From an uncultured Ruminococcus sp. (lineage in GTDB: Bacteria; Bacillota; Clostridia; Oscillospirales; CAG-272): 13,425 bases of DNA. The notes below the pieces were generated by a model that saw only the letters and a list, made by a program, of their open reading frames with translations, made no database searches and was not told the DNA's origin. The stretch covers positions 1-13,425 of the forward strand of contig URUL01000055.1 of the NCBI GenBank assembly GCA_900551005.1, in the 5' to 3' direction. A program made the position numbers and the translations under genes. This document shows, one piece after another, positions 1 to 7,484 of this stretch (position 1 is its first letter; every line of letters begins with the position of its first letter).

Positions 1-249
1 CCCGAATCGCTTGTCGAGATAATCAATCCGAATAACAAAAACGGCAAGACGCTCTTCATTTTCCGCGATTCCTTCGGCTCATACATCTGTCCCTTACTCA
101 TCTCCGGCTATGAGCGTATAGTACTCGTAGATACGAGATATATGGCCAGCGCGCTTCTCTCCGATCCTCAGCTCGGTCTGAATATGGAAGCTACGGATGT
201 CCTCTTCCTCTATACTACAACGACCCTAAACGATACGATCATGAGATGA
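1..249 (+). CDS. DHHW/AlgX-like SGNH-fold protein, C-terminal end (partial)
   Basis: Reading frame 1 is open from the left edge to a TGA at 247-249, giving 82 residues; the start lies outside the window. Visible blocks are FRDSFGS (residues 21-27), LVDTRYM (42-48) and DVLFLYTTTTLND (66-78). A conserved D-S pair after a hydrophobic strand, then an (L/V)D-R-Y block, then a final hydrophobic strand with polar residues, is the pattern at the end of the DHHW and AlgX/AlgJ-like families. These are extracytoplasmic SGNH-hydrolase-like proteins, often linked to O-acetylation of surface polysaccharides and often beside an MBOAT acyltransferase gene. That neighbour would lie left of the window and cannot be checked. 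A terminator follows 22 bases after the stop. The family call is from motif memory on a short fragment; the substrate is unknown. Confidence 0.55.
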   Translation, partial: PESLVEIINPNNKNGKTLFIFRDSFGSYICPLLISGYERIVLVDTRYMASALLSDPQLGLNMEATDVLFLYTTTTLNDTIMR

Positions 250-270
250 TTTATACAAATATATAAAATC

Positions 271-309
271 ATGGGCACACGGCAAAAACCGTGTGTCCAT
301 TCTGTTTTT
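271..309 (+). terminator. Rho-independent terminator of the DHHW-like gene
   Basis: Twelve-base arms ATGGGCACACGG (271-282) and CCGTGTGTCCAT (289-300) pair fully, with one G-U, around the loop CAAAAA. The U-rich tail TCTGTTTTT (301-309) follows. It lies just after the stop at 249 and reads on the plus strand. Confidence 0.85.
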
Positions 310-425
310 GGCATTATACGACAGGATAAACACGACATTAAAACAAATACCGTCGGGCACGACTATCGAGAAGCAGACAAGATCATTACTTTATGTCTTA
401 TCAAACTTTTGCATGACCAAAAGCC

Positions 426-448
426 ATCTGAGAGGCGCTCTCTCAGAT
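426..448. repeat. Hairpin, 9-bp stem
   Basis: ATCTGAGAG (426-434) and CTCTCAGAT (440-448) are perfectly complementary around a 5-base loop. No U-tract follows on either strand, so it is not a canonical terminator. It lies 12 bases before the palindrome at 461-487. Confidence 0.6.
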
Positions 449-460
449 ATCTCCCCCGCC

Positions 461-487
461 GGTTTGCACTTTGCCAAAGTGCAAACC
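461..487. repeat. 27-base near-perfect palindrome
   Basis: The arm GGTTTGCACTTTG (461-473), a single central C, and CAAAGTGCAAACC (475-487) form an uninterrupted inverted repeat. As RNA it would form a stem of about 11 bp with a small loop. It lacks a U-tract, so it could be an RNA hairpin, a dimeric-protein operator or a REP-like element. The sequence does not decide among these. Confidence 0.6.
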
Positions 488-642
488 TCAAATAACCTCC
501 TGTTCCACATATCGAGTGAACCGTCCAACCCCGGTCGGAAACAGAAGTACAGGCTCAGATGCCGAGGTGTTTGTTCGCCTTTGCTCTGTACCATGTCAAT
601 CTGTCACAGGGGTACTTTCATATAAAGTTCAACAGACTAAAG

Positions 643-680
643 CAGGGCTTTCGCATATGCGCGAAAGCCCTGTCTTTTTG
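643..680. terminator. Intrinsic terminator, possibly bidirectional
   Basis: CAGGGCTTTCGC (643-654) pairs with GCGAAAGCCCTG (661-672) in a 12-bp GC-rich stem around a 6-base loop. On the plus strand TCTTTTT follows (673-679), a good U-tract. On the minus strand the stem is followed only by CTTTAGTCTG, a poor one. It lies 8 bases beyond the metK stop at 689, so it probably ends metK on the minus strand, yet it is better built for a plus-strand transcript from 310-642. Confidence 0.8.
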
Positions 681-688
681 CCGCCATT

Positions 689-1870
<1,182 letters not shown>

Positions 1871-1907
1871 TTCATTTTTTCCTTTTCATTTTTAATTTCG
1901 TCTTATA

Positions 1908-1942
1908 CAAAATAAAAAGCCCTCGGGTTATCCCCCGAGGGC
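1908..1942 (-). terminator. Regulated leader terminator of the metK SAM riboswitch
   Basis: On the minus strand GCCCTCGGG (1942-1934) pairs with CCCGAGGGC (1927-1919), 9 bp with a short loop, followed by TTTTTATTTTG. It lies between the SAM aptamer and the metK start, 38 bases upstream of the ATG. This is the expression platform typical of S-box leaders, which terminate transcription when SAM is bound. Termination on ligand binding is inferred from the family. Confidence 0.88.
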
Positions 1943-1960
1943 GAGCATATCATACTTTTT

Positions 1961-2046
1961 TGCTCATCTATCGGGAATTGGCACCTTGTAAAAAACAGGT
2001 TGCCGGGCTTCATCGGGCCAGTCCCTCCGCCACTCTTGATAAGACG
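1961..2046 (-). promoter_or_regulatory. SAM-I (S-box) riboswitch aptamer
   Basis: Read on the minus strand, the leader shows CTTATCAAGAG, GGCGGAGGGACTGGCCC, GATGAAGCCCGGCAACC, AAGGTGCCAATTCC and GATAGATGAGC in order. These are the conserved blocks of the S-box: P1, the P2 kink-turn strand, J2/3 with the P3 arm, and the P4/J4-1 block with the P1 closing strand. CTTATC pairs with GATGAG to close P1 (one G-U). The aptamer begins within a few bases of the predicted transcription start. TGAGCA just after P1 can also pair with TGCTC (1947-1943) beside the terminator, a possible antiterminator. Confidence 0.95.
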
Positions 2047-2051
2047 ATATA

Positions 2052-2080
2052 AGTATACAATATATACGGAATTTTGTCAA
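2052..2080 (-). promoter_or_regulatory. Sigma-A promoter of metK
   Basis: On the minus strand, TTGACA (2080-2075) is a perfect -35 box. A 17-base spacer separates it from TATACT (2057-2052), five of six matches to the -10 consensus. Transcription would start near 2045, at the first bases of the SAM aptamer. Confidence 0.92.
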
Positions 2081-2087
2081 TACTTTT

Positions 2088-2558
2088 TTAAAAAAGTCCC
2101 ACTATGAATTTGACGAGCTGAGATCCGAACGTCATGATCAGTCCTGCGGTAACAACGCCGGCACAGATAGAGATGATGGCTTTTTTCTTGGACATGCCGA
2201 AAACGGAAGCAGCGAGAGCACCCGTCCATGCGCCTGTGCCCGGCAGCGGTATCGCCACAAAGATATAAAGTCCCCATGTGGCATATTTTTCTATCTTCTC
2301 TCTGTTTTTTTCCGCCTTTTCATAGAGCCAGCATGAAACCTTCACAAAAAGCTTTATCTTGCATCCGCGCATCCATTTGAGTATGGAATTGATGAAGAGC
2401 AGAATAAACGGAACGGGAATGCAGTTTCCTATGATAGAAACAATCAGCGTCCAGTTCCACGGAAGTCCCATAGCCGTGCCTATCGGAACAGCACCGCGAA
2501 GCTCGACTATCGGCACCATTGAGATGAAAAATACATAAAGATATTTTTTCAGCAGCAT
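2088..2558 (-). CDS. COG2426 / small multidrug export family membrane protein
   Basis: A 156-residue integral membrane protein with about four hydrophobic segments (near residues 5-27, 33-60, 88-115 and 125-154) and a basic loop from about 62 to 87. The block PIVELRGAVPIG (16-27) and a later PLPGTGAWTGALAA block are the signatures of the family named small multi-drug export protein in PF06695. Despite the name, the family has no firmly established substrate to my knowledge, so I assign no transport role. The ATG is 7 bases past the ribU stop, and its binding site (TGAGGG) overlaps that stop codon, so the two are co-transcribed and probably translationally coupled. This places it under the FMN riboswitch. 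The metK -35 box begins 7 bases beyond its stop, and no GC-rich terminator is seen between them. Confidence 0.88.
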   Translation of the reverse strand: MLLKKYLYVFFISMVPIVELRGAVPIGTAMGLPWNWTLIVSIIGNCIPVPFILLFINSILKWMRGCKIKLFVKVSCWLYEKAEKNREKIEKYATWGLYIFVAIPLPGTGAWTGALAASVFGMSKKKAIISICAGVVTAGLIMTFGSQLVKFIVGLF

Positions 2559-2565
2559 AAAGCCC

Positions 2566-3159
2566 TCATTTTCTGCCCTTTATGATAGGCGAAAGTTTTT
2601 TATATATGGGGAGCGAAAGCGCAAATGTCACCGCGCCTTTTATAAAGGTAAACGGCAAATTAAAAATACAAAGCGCCTGCCAGAGATTGCGTATATTAGG
2701 ATTCACAGCCTGATAAAGACCAAGAACCATTTCGCTCTTCCAGCCTATCAGCGAGAAAAGCGGGTAGATGATAAAGTAATTTGAGAAGACGCCTACCACA
2801 GCCATCGTGAATGCCGCAATAAGTGCGGCAACGGCTGCACCGCGTCTGGTTTTATGATGCTTGTATATCGTTCCTGCGGTGATGGCAAAAACAGCGCTCA
2901 GAATAAAATTGGATAGCTCTCCGACGCCGCCCGTCGTTGTGAAAAAAAGATTGACCAGATTTTTGATAAGTGACACCGCAGCGCCGCCAAGCGGACCTAT
3001 CGCAAAAGAAGCTATGAGCACCGGCAGCTCGGAAAAATCAAATTTGATAAAGCTCGGCATCAGCGGGACATTAAAGCTGAGCATCATAAGAACAGCCGCC
3101 ACGGCGGAAAAAACAGCCGTAACGGTAATATAGCGTAAAGATATACCTTTGGTTTTCAT
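2566..3159 (-). CDS. ribU: ECF transporter S component, riboflavin-specific (RibU)
   Basis: The membrane-embedded substrate-binding subunit of an energy-coupling factor transporter. It captures vitamin B2 and works with the shared EcfA/A'/T module, which is encoded elsewhere. The 197 residues contain about six hydrophobic segments. Motifs typical of RibU are visible: FIKFDFSELP (37-46), GPLGG with IKNL (55-68), TGGVGELSNF (76-85) and a C-terminal FNLPFTFIKG block. Motif matches and the FMN riboswitch upstream agree on riboflavin or a close flavin as substrate. The ATG at 3159 is placed by AGAGGTG 8 bases upstream. The COG2426-type gene follows 7 bases after the stop, forming a two-gene operon. 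Confidence 0.93.
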   Translation of the reverse strand: MKTKGISLRYITVTAVFSAVAAVLMMLSFNVPLMPSFIKFDFSELPVLIASFAIGPLGGAAVSLIKNLVNLFFTTTGGVGELSNFILSAVFAITAGTIYKHHKTRRGAAVAALIAAFTMAVVGVFSNYFIIYPLFSLIGWKSEMVLGLYQAVNPNIRNLWQALCIFNLPFTFIKGAVTFALSLPIYKKLSPIIKGRK

Positions 3160-3167
3160 TTTTTATA

Positions 3168-3281
3168 CACCTCTTTTTTCATCCGGACTTTTACCGTCGG
3201 TCAGAGAATTTCACTCTGTCAGGCTTTTTGCCGCGCGGACTTTTACCGCCGATATGGAGTTACACCATTCCCCAAAGATTG
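3168..3281 (-). promoter_or_regulatory. FMN riboswitch (RFN element), probably translational
   Basis: Minus-strand blocks in order are ATCTTTGGGGAATGG, GTGTAACTCC, ATCGGCGGTAAAAGTCCGCG, GCAAAAAGCCTGA, AGAGTGAAATTCTCTGACC and GACGGTAAAAGTCCGGATG. This is the RFN element with P2-P6; the P2 loop GTGTAACTCC differs slightly from the usual GTGAAATTCC. The P1 strands ATCTTT (3279-3274) and AAAGAG (3176-3171) can pair. The second strand overlaps the ribU Shine-Dalgarno AGAGGTG (3174-3168). Only 11 bases separate P1 from the ATG, with no room for a terminator, so ligand-stabilised P1 would hide the ribosome binding site. The mechanism is inferred from this geometry. Confidence 0.93.
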
Positions 3282-3302
3282 TATGCGGGAAAACTTCCCG
3301 AT

Positions 3303-3332
3303 ATTATATTTTATACAAATGTTTTATTTTAA
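3303..3332 (-). promoter_or_regulatory. Probable promoter of ribU operon
   Basis: A perfect TATAAT -10 box lies at 3308-3303 on the minus strand in an AT-rich stretch. The -35 region is poor: TTAAAA at 18 bases spacing is the best candidate. It would start transcription near 3296, about 15 bases before the FMN aptamer. The position fits, but the -35 is weak. Confidence 0.45.
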
Positions 3333-3375
3333 TTTGCCGAACAAAACGGCAAAACTTCGGCTAAAAATATCATAA

Positions 3376-3408
3376 AGAAAAATTTCGGGGCGGATATCCG
3401 CCCCGAAA
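3376..3408 (-). terminator. Terminator of the ybxF-rpsL-rpsG-fusA-tuf operon
   Basis: Minus-strand TTTCGGGGCGG (3408-3398) pairs perfectly with CCGCCCCGAAA (3393-3383) around the loop ATAT, followed by TTTTTC. The stem is very GC-rich and lies about 47 bases after the tuf stop, so it ends the operon before the ribU promoter. Confidence 0.93.
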
Positions 3409-3454
3409 CAGACAAAAGTCAATTTACAAAACCGATATTCTGCGATAATAAAAC

Positions 3455-4660
3455 TTATGCAAGAATCTCAGCAACGACGCCTGAACCAACTGTTCTGCCG
3501 CCTTCACGGATAGCGAAACGAAGTCCCTTTTCGCAAGCGATCGGAGAGATGAGTTCAACTGTCATATCAACGTTATCACCGGGGCGGCACATTTCAACGC
3601 CGTCGGGAAGCTCGATAACGCCTGTAACGTCTGTGGTTCTGAAGTAGAACTGAGGTCTGTAGCCTGCAAAGAAGGGTTTCTTACGGCCGCCTTCTTTTTC
3701 TGTAAGAACGTATACATGACCTACAAACTTTGTGTGAGCATTAACAGAGCCCGGCTTGCAGAGAACCTGTCCTCTTTCGATTTCGTCCTTAGCAATACCA
3801 CGGAGAAGAGCACCTATGTTATCGCCTGCTTCAGCCTGATCAAGAAGCTTCTTGAACATTTCAACACCGGTAACTGTGGTTGTTCTCTTTTCTTCTGTAA
3901 GACCGACGATCTCAACTACATCGCCAACCTTAACTGTACCTCTCTCTACTCTACCTGTAGCAACTGTACCACGGCCGGAGATGGAGAATACGTCCTCGAC
4001 AGGCATAAGGAAGGGGAGATCTGCCTTTCTGTCAGGAGTAGGAATATAAGAGTCAACAGCTGCCATAAGCTCAAGGATAGGAGCATATTCGGGAGCGTTG
4101 ACATCCGTGCTTGCGCTCTCAAGAGCTGCACGAGCGGAACCGCGGATGATAGGGGTATCATCGCCCGGGAAGTCATACTGATTGAGAAGATCGCGAACAT
4201 CCATTTCAACGAGTTCGAGAAGCTCTTCGTCGTCTACGAGGTCGCACTTGTTAAGGAATACGACGATAGCAGGAACGCCAACCTGACGAGCAAGAAGAAC
4301 GTGCTCGCGGGTCTGCTGCAGAGGACCGTCGGAAGCTGCAACAACGAGGATGGCACCATCCATCTGTGCAGCACCTGTGATCATGTTCTTAACGTAGTCA
4401 GCGTGTCCGGGGCAGTCAACGTGAGCATAGTGACGGTTAGCCGTTTCATACTCAACGTGTCTTGTGTTGATTGTGATACCTCTTGCCTTCTCTTCGGGAG
4501 CGTTATCGATCTGGTCATACTTGAGGAACTCGATATTGGAGTTTGTCAGAGCAAGAGTCTTTGTGATAGCCGCGGTAAGAGTTGTCTTGCCGTGGTCAAC
4601 GTGTCCGATTGTACCAATGTTAACGTGGGGTTTTGTTCTTTCGAATTTAGCCTTTGCCAT
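3455..4660 (-). CDS. tuf: Elongation factor Tu
   Basis: GTPase that delivers aminoacyl-tRNA to the ribosomal A site. At 401 residues it is full length (393-400 is usual). All G motifs are visible: GHVDHGKT (residues 19-26, P-loop), RGITI (60-64, switch I threonine), DCPGH (82-86, with the catalytic histidine), NKCD (137-140) and GSA about 35 residues later. Domains II and III follow, ending EGGRTVGSGVVAEI. The start is fixed by the family N-terminus and AGGAGG 8 bases upstream. It is the last gene of the operon, 53 bases after fusA and followed by a strong terminator. The long antisense frame at 3716-4951 is a codon-bias shadow. Confidence 0.99.
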   Translation of the reverse strand: MAKAKFERTKPHVNIGTIGHVDHGKTTLTAAITKTLALTNSNIEFLKYDQIDNAPEEKARGITINTRHVEYETANRHYAHVDCPGHADYVKNMITGAAQMDGAILVVAASDGPLQQTREHVLLARQVGVPAIVVFLNKCDLVDDEELLELVEMDVRDLLNQYDFPGDDTPIIRGSARAALESASTDVNAPEYAPILELMAAVDSYIPTPDRKADLPFLMPVEDVFSISGRGTVATGRVERGTVKVGDVVEIVGLTEEKRTTTVTGVEMFKKLLDQAEAGDNIGALLRGIAKDEIERGQVLCKPGSVNAHTKFVGHVYVLTEKEGGRKKPFFAGYRPQFYFRTTDVTGVIELPDGVEMCRPGDNVDMTVELISPIACEKGLRFAIREGGRTVGSGVVAEILA

Positions 4661-4713
4661 TGTAAAATCCTCCTGGTTTTAAGTTTTTTTATTTTTGATT
4701 TTCAAAAACGAAA

Positions 4714-6789
4714 TTATTTCTTTCTGCCGTTGATGATATCTTCGGCAATGTTCTTCGGAACTTCAGCAAAATGGCTGGGTTCCATCGAATATACTCCGCG
4801 TCCCTGCGTTCTGGAACGGAGGTCGGTAGCATATCCGAACATTTCGGCAAGCGGGATGAATGCCGTTATCTGCTGTGCACCTGCAACAGGCTCCATGGAC
4901 TGGATAGAACCGCGGCGGGAGCTTACGTCTCCCATTACATCGCCCATATAGTCGTCAGGCGTAACGATCGTAACCTTCATGATCGGCTCCGTGAGCACCG
5001 GCGAAGCTTTTCTCATGGCATTCTTGAAGGCCATAGAACCGGCAATCTTAAATGCCATTTCTGATGAGTCAACCTCGTGGTAAGAACCGTCGTTCAGGGT
5101 AACCTTTACGTCAACTACATTGTAGCCTGCGAGAACACCTGCCTGCATAGCGCCACGGATACCTGCATCAACAGCGGGGATATACTCTTTCGGTATAGCA
5201 CCGCCAACGACCTTGTTGATGAACTCGTATCCCTTGCCGGGTTCGTTGGGCTCGATTGTAATCTTGACATGACCATACTGGCCTTTACCGCCGGACTGTC
5301 TTGCATATTTGCAATCCTCGTCCACAGTCTGTTTTATAGTCTCTTTATAAGAAACCTGAGGCTTGCCTACATTTGCCTCCACCTTGAATTCACGCAGAAG
5401 TCTGTCTACGATGATCTCGAGGTGAAGCTCGCCCATGCCGGCGATGATCGTCTGACCTGTTTCCTCGTCTGTATAAACGCGGAAGGTCGGGTCTTCCTCG
5501 GCAAGCTTTGAAAGTGCAATACCCATTTTTTCCTGACCTGCTTTTGTCTTAGGCTCGATAGCGACCTTGATAACAGGCTCCGGAAATTCCATGGATTCAA
5601 GAACGATAGGATGCTTTTCATCGCAAAGAGTATTACCTGTTGTGGTATTCTTCGTTCCGACTACGGCTGCGATATCGCCGCTGTAGCAAACCTCTATGTC
5701 CTTTCTTTCATTTGCATGCATCTGGAGAATACGTCCGAAACGCTCTCTCTGATTCTTGTTTGTGTTGTATGCTGTTTCGCCTGCTGTGATTTTGCCCGAG
5801 TATACGCGGAAGAAGCAAAGCTTTCCGACATACGGGTCGGTCATGATCTTGAAGGCGAGAGCCGCAAAAGGCTCGTCATCGGAAGAAATTCTCTCTTCTT
5901 CCTCACCTGTATCGGGATTTACACCCTTGATTGCCGGAACATCGATAGGCGCGGGCATATAATCTACGATTGCATCCAGCAGCTTCTGGACGCCCTTGTT
6001 CTTATATGACGTGCCGCAGGTTACGGGAACGATCTTATTCGCTATCGTAGCCACGCGGATAGCCTTTTTGAGTTCTTCAGTGGTGATTTCCTCACCGGCA
6101 CAGTACTTTTCAAAAAGCTCATCATCTGTTTCGGCAACAGATTCCAGCATTTTTGTTCTGTATTCGTTTGCGAGTTCGACCATATCTTCGGGAATAGGCT
6201 CTACGCGGATATCTTTTCCGAGATCATCGTAATAAACATCTGCCTCCATATTCACGAGATCGATTATGCCGCGGAATGTATCTTCTTTTCCTATAGGAAG
6301 CTGTATCGGTACAGGATTTGCTTTAAGCCTGTCCTTGATCATCTTCACCACGCGATAGAAGTCCGCACCGGTTATGTCCATCTTGTTGACATAACACATT
6401 CTCGGAACGCCATACTTGTCTGCCTGACGCCAAACGGTTTCAGACTGAGGCTCAACGCCGCCCTTTGCACAGAGAACGGTAACGGAACCGTCAAGTACGC
6501 GGAGCGAACGCTCAACTTCTACAGTAAAGTCAACGTGTCCGGGGGTATCTATAATGTTGATACGGTTACCTTTCCAGTAGCAGGTCGTAGCAGCGGAGGT
6601 AATTGTGATACCTCTCTCCTGTTCCTGCTCCATCCAGTCCATCGTCGCGGAACCGTCATGCGTTTCACCGATCTTATGGGTCTTACCGGTGTAGAAAAGA
6701 ATTCTTTCCGTAGTGGTGGTCTTACCCGCATCGATATGAGCCATGATACCAATATTTCTGGTACGCTCAAGTGGATATTCTCTCGACAT
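4714..6789 (-). CDS. fusA: Elongation factor G
   Basis: Ribosomal translocase GTPase that moves tRNAs and mRNA after peptide transfer and acts with RRF in ribosome recycling. At 691 residues it is full length (about 690-700). Visible motifs are AHIDAGKT (17-24), RGITI (59-63), DTPGH (81-85) and NKMD (135-138). After the G domain come the domain II barrel, domain III with GMGELHLEI, domain IV with the RQSGGKGQYGHV block, and the C-terminal domain with SSRRGSI and RSRTQGRG. The RGITI-DTPGH form and ordinary domain IV fit housekeeping EF-G rather than a tetracycline-protection relative. The ATG at 6789 has AAGGAGC 5 bases upstream. It lies 64 bases after rpsG and 53 bases before tuf, the standard str-operon order. 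Confidence 0.99.
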   Translation of the reverse strand: MSREYPLERTRNIGIMAHIDAGKTTTTERILFYTGKTHKIGETHDGSATMDWMEQEQERGITITSAATTCYWKGNRINIIDTPGHVDFTVEVERSLRVLDGSVTVLCAKGGVEPQSETVWRQADKYGVPRMCYVNKMDITGADFYRVVKMIKDRLKANPVPIQLPIGKEDTFRGIIDLVNMEADVYYDDLGKDIRVEPIPEDMVELANEYRTKMLESVAETDDELFEKYCAGEEITTEELKKAIRVATIANKIVPVTCGTSYKNKGVQKLLDAIVDYMPAPIDVPAIKGVNPDTGEEEERISSDDEPFAALAFKIMTDPYVGKLCFFRVYSGKITAGETAYNTNKNQRERFGRILQMHANERKDIEVCYSGDIAAVVGTKNTTTGNTLCDEKHPIVLESMEFPEPVIKVAIEPKTKAGQEKMGIALSKLAEEDPTFRVYTDEETGQTIIAGMGELHLEIIVDRLLREFKVEANVGKPQVSYKETIKQTVDEDCKYARQSGGKGQYGHVKITIEPNEPGKGYEFINKVVGGAIPKEYIPAVDAGIRGAMQAGVLAGYNVVDVKVTLNDGSYHEVDSSEMAFKIAGSMAFKNAMRKASPVLTEPIMKVTIVTPDDYMGDVMGDVSSRRGSIQSMEPVAGAQQITAFIPLAEMFGYATDLRSRTQGRGVYSMEPSHFAEVPKNIAEDIINGRKK

Positions 6790-6853
6790 ATATAGCTCCT
6801 TAAGTTTATGGGTTGGTTTTTTGCTTCATGCCGCAGTGCGTTCGGCAGAAAAA

Positions 6854-7324
6854 TCAATATCTGTAATGTGCAAAAGCTCTGTTGGCTTCAGCCATCTTGT
6901 GCGTTTCCTCTTTCTTCTTTACGGCGCCGCCCATATTGGAGAGCGCATCAATGATCTCACCGGCAAGCTTTTCAGCCATGGTTCTTTCACTGCGCTTTCT
7001 CGAATAAGTAACGAGCCAACGAAGACCGAGTGTCTTTTTTCTTTCAGGGCGAACCTCCATGGGAACCTGGTAGGTTGAGCCGCCGACTCTGCGAGCCTTG
7101 ACTTCCAGTGTAGGCATAATGTTTTCTATAGCCTCCTGGAAAGCGTCAAGTGCGGGCTTGCCTGTCTTTTCTTCAACGATTGCAAAAGCATCGTAAACGA
7201 TTTTCTGGGCAACACCCTTCTTACCGTCATTCATTACGTTGTTTATAAGCTTTGTTACAAACTTAGAACCGTAAAGCGGATCCGGCAGAACGTCTCTCTT
7301 TGAAATTTGACCTCTTCTGGGCAC
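6854..7324 (-). CDS. rpsG: 30S ribosomal protein S7
   Basis: Primary 16S rRNA-binding protein that nucleates assembly of the 30S head and lies near the E site. Starting at the GTG at 7324, the product is 156 residues and begins PRRGQISKRDVLPDPLYGS after the initiator, matching the family. A longer frame begins at an ATG at 7342. It would add six residues the family lacks, and its bases include the Shine-Dalgarno AAGGAGGGA (7339-7331), which is ideally placed for the GTG. The later GRRVGG-like block (ARRVGGSTYQVP) and C-terminal HKMAEANRAFAHYRY are typical. It lies 160 bases after rpsL, an unusually wide gap within the operon, and 64 bases before fusA. Confidence 0.98.
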   Translation of the reverse strand: MPRRGQISKRDVLPDPLYGSKFVTKLINNVMNDGKKGVAQKIVYDAFAIVEEKTGKPALDAFQEAIENIMPTLEVKARRVGGSTYQVPMEVRPERKKTLGLRWLVTYSRKRSERTMAEKLAGEIIDALSNMGGAVKKKEETHKMAEANRAFAHYRY

Positions 7325-7330
7325 TGTACT

Positions 7331-7339
7331 TCCCTCCTT
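7331..7339 (-). promoter_or_regulatory. Ribosome binding site of rpsG that decides the GTG start
   Basis: AAGGAGGGA on the minus strand, 6 bases before GTG at 7324-7322. It lies inside the longer alternative frame beginning at ATG 7342, which argues against that start. Confidence 0.85.
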
Positions 7340-7453
7340 CATAGAATGATATCATAGGTACTCGAAAGTTTCCTCCCGCTGTGCTTTGTTTTGAAAAGTC
7401 GTGTTCCTTCCGGATATATACACATCTATCTATCAAAAGCAATGGCACCTGCG

Positions 7454-7471
7454 AGATAGATTTCTCTATCT
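7454..7471 (-). other. Hairpin with GNRA tetraloop in the rpsL-rpsG gap
   Basis: On the minus strand AGATAGA (7471-7465), GAAA, TCTATCT (7460-7454) form a perfect 7-bp stem closed by a GNRA tetraloop, 13 bases past the rpsL stop. There is no U-tract. The 160-base rpsL-rpsG gap also holds a weak possible promoter (TTGCTT, 16 bases, TATATA). By analogy with the E. coli str operon, where S7 binds the rpsL-rpsG spacer, it could be a regulatory or processing site. That role is inferred only from position. Confidence 0.45.
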
Positions 7472-7484
7472 ACTCTATTGTAAA

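Larger units (their letters stand above)
310..642 (+). other. Gene-free stretch; candidate structured non-coding RNA
   Basis: I see no convincing protein gene in these 333 bases: the open frames lack ribosome binding sites and recognisable domains. It does hold structure. There is a 9-bp hairpin at 426-448 and a near-perfect 27-base palindrome at 461-487. Long-range arms AAAGTGC (478-484) with GTACTTT (612-618) and CTCCTGT (497-503) with ACAGGGG (606-612) can pair only as alternatives, since they share base 612. GTACAG (547-552) pairs with CTGTAC (586-591). It lies between two terminators that both carry U-tracts on the plus strand (271-309 and 643-680), so the second one has no plus-strand gene to end. 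A plus-strand small RNA would explain this. I looked for 6S, SRP, RNase P and tmRNA signatures and matched none. I found no convincing promoter. Confidence 0.35.

Noticed and set aside
293..625. 110-codon plus-strand frame in the gene-free stretch
   Set aside because: It starts at a GTG inside the terminator stem, has no ribosome binding site or recognisable domain, and runs through strong hairpins. RNA or non-coding DNA fits better.
310..642. Possible 6S RNA, SRP RNA, RNase P RNA or tmRNA
   Set aside because: I looked for conserved blocks of each (SRP GGTCAGG/GGAAGG core, RNase P CR blocks, tmRNA T-arm, 6S closing stem with central bubble) and found none convincing on either strand.
3716..4951. 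411-codon open frame on the plus strand, antisense to tuf and the end of fusA
   Set aside because: It lies opposite highly expressed genes with biased codons that suppress stops in the antisense frame. It has no recognisable domain or binding site, and the product looks like low-information translated antisense.
4714..6789. Tetracycline-resistance ribosomal protection protein instead of EF-G
   Set aside because: The length, G-domain motifs, domain IV block and str-operon position all fit housekeeping EF-G.
7325..7342. Upstream ATG start for rpsG adding six residues
   Set aside because: The added codons are the Shine-Dalgarno itself. S7 proteins begin with (M)PRRG, matching the GTG at 7324.
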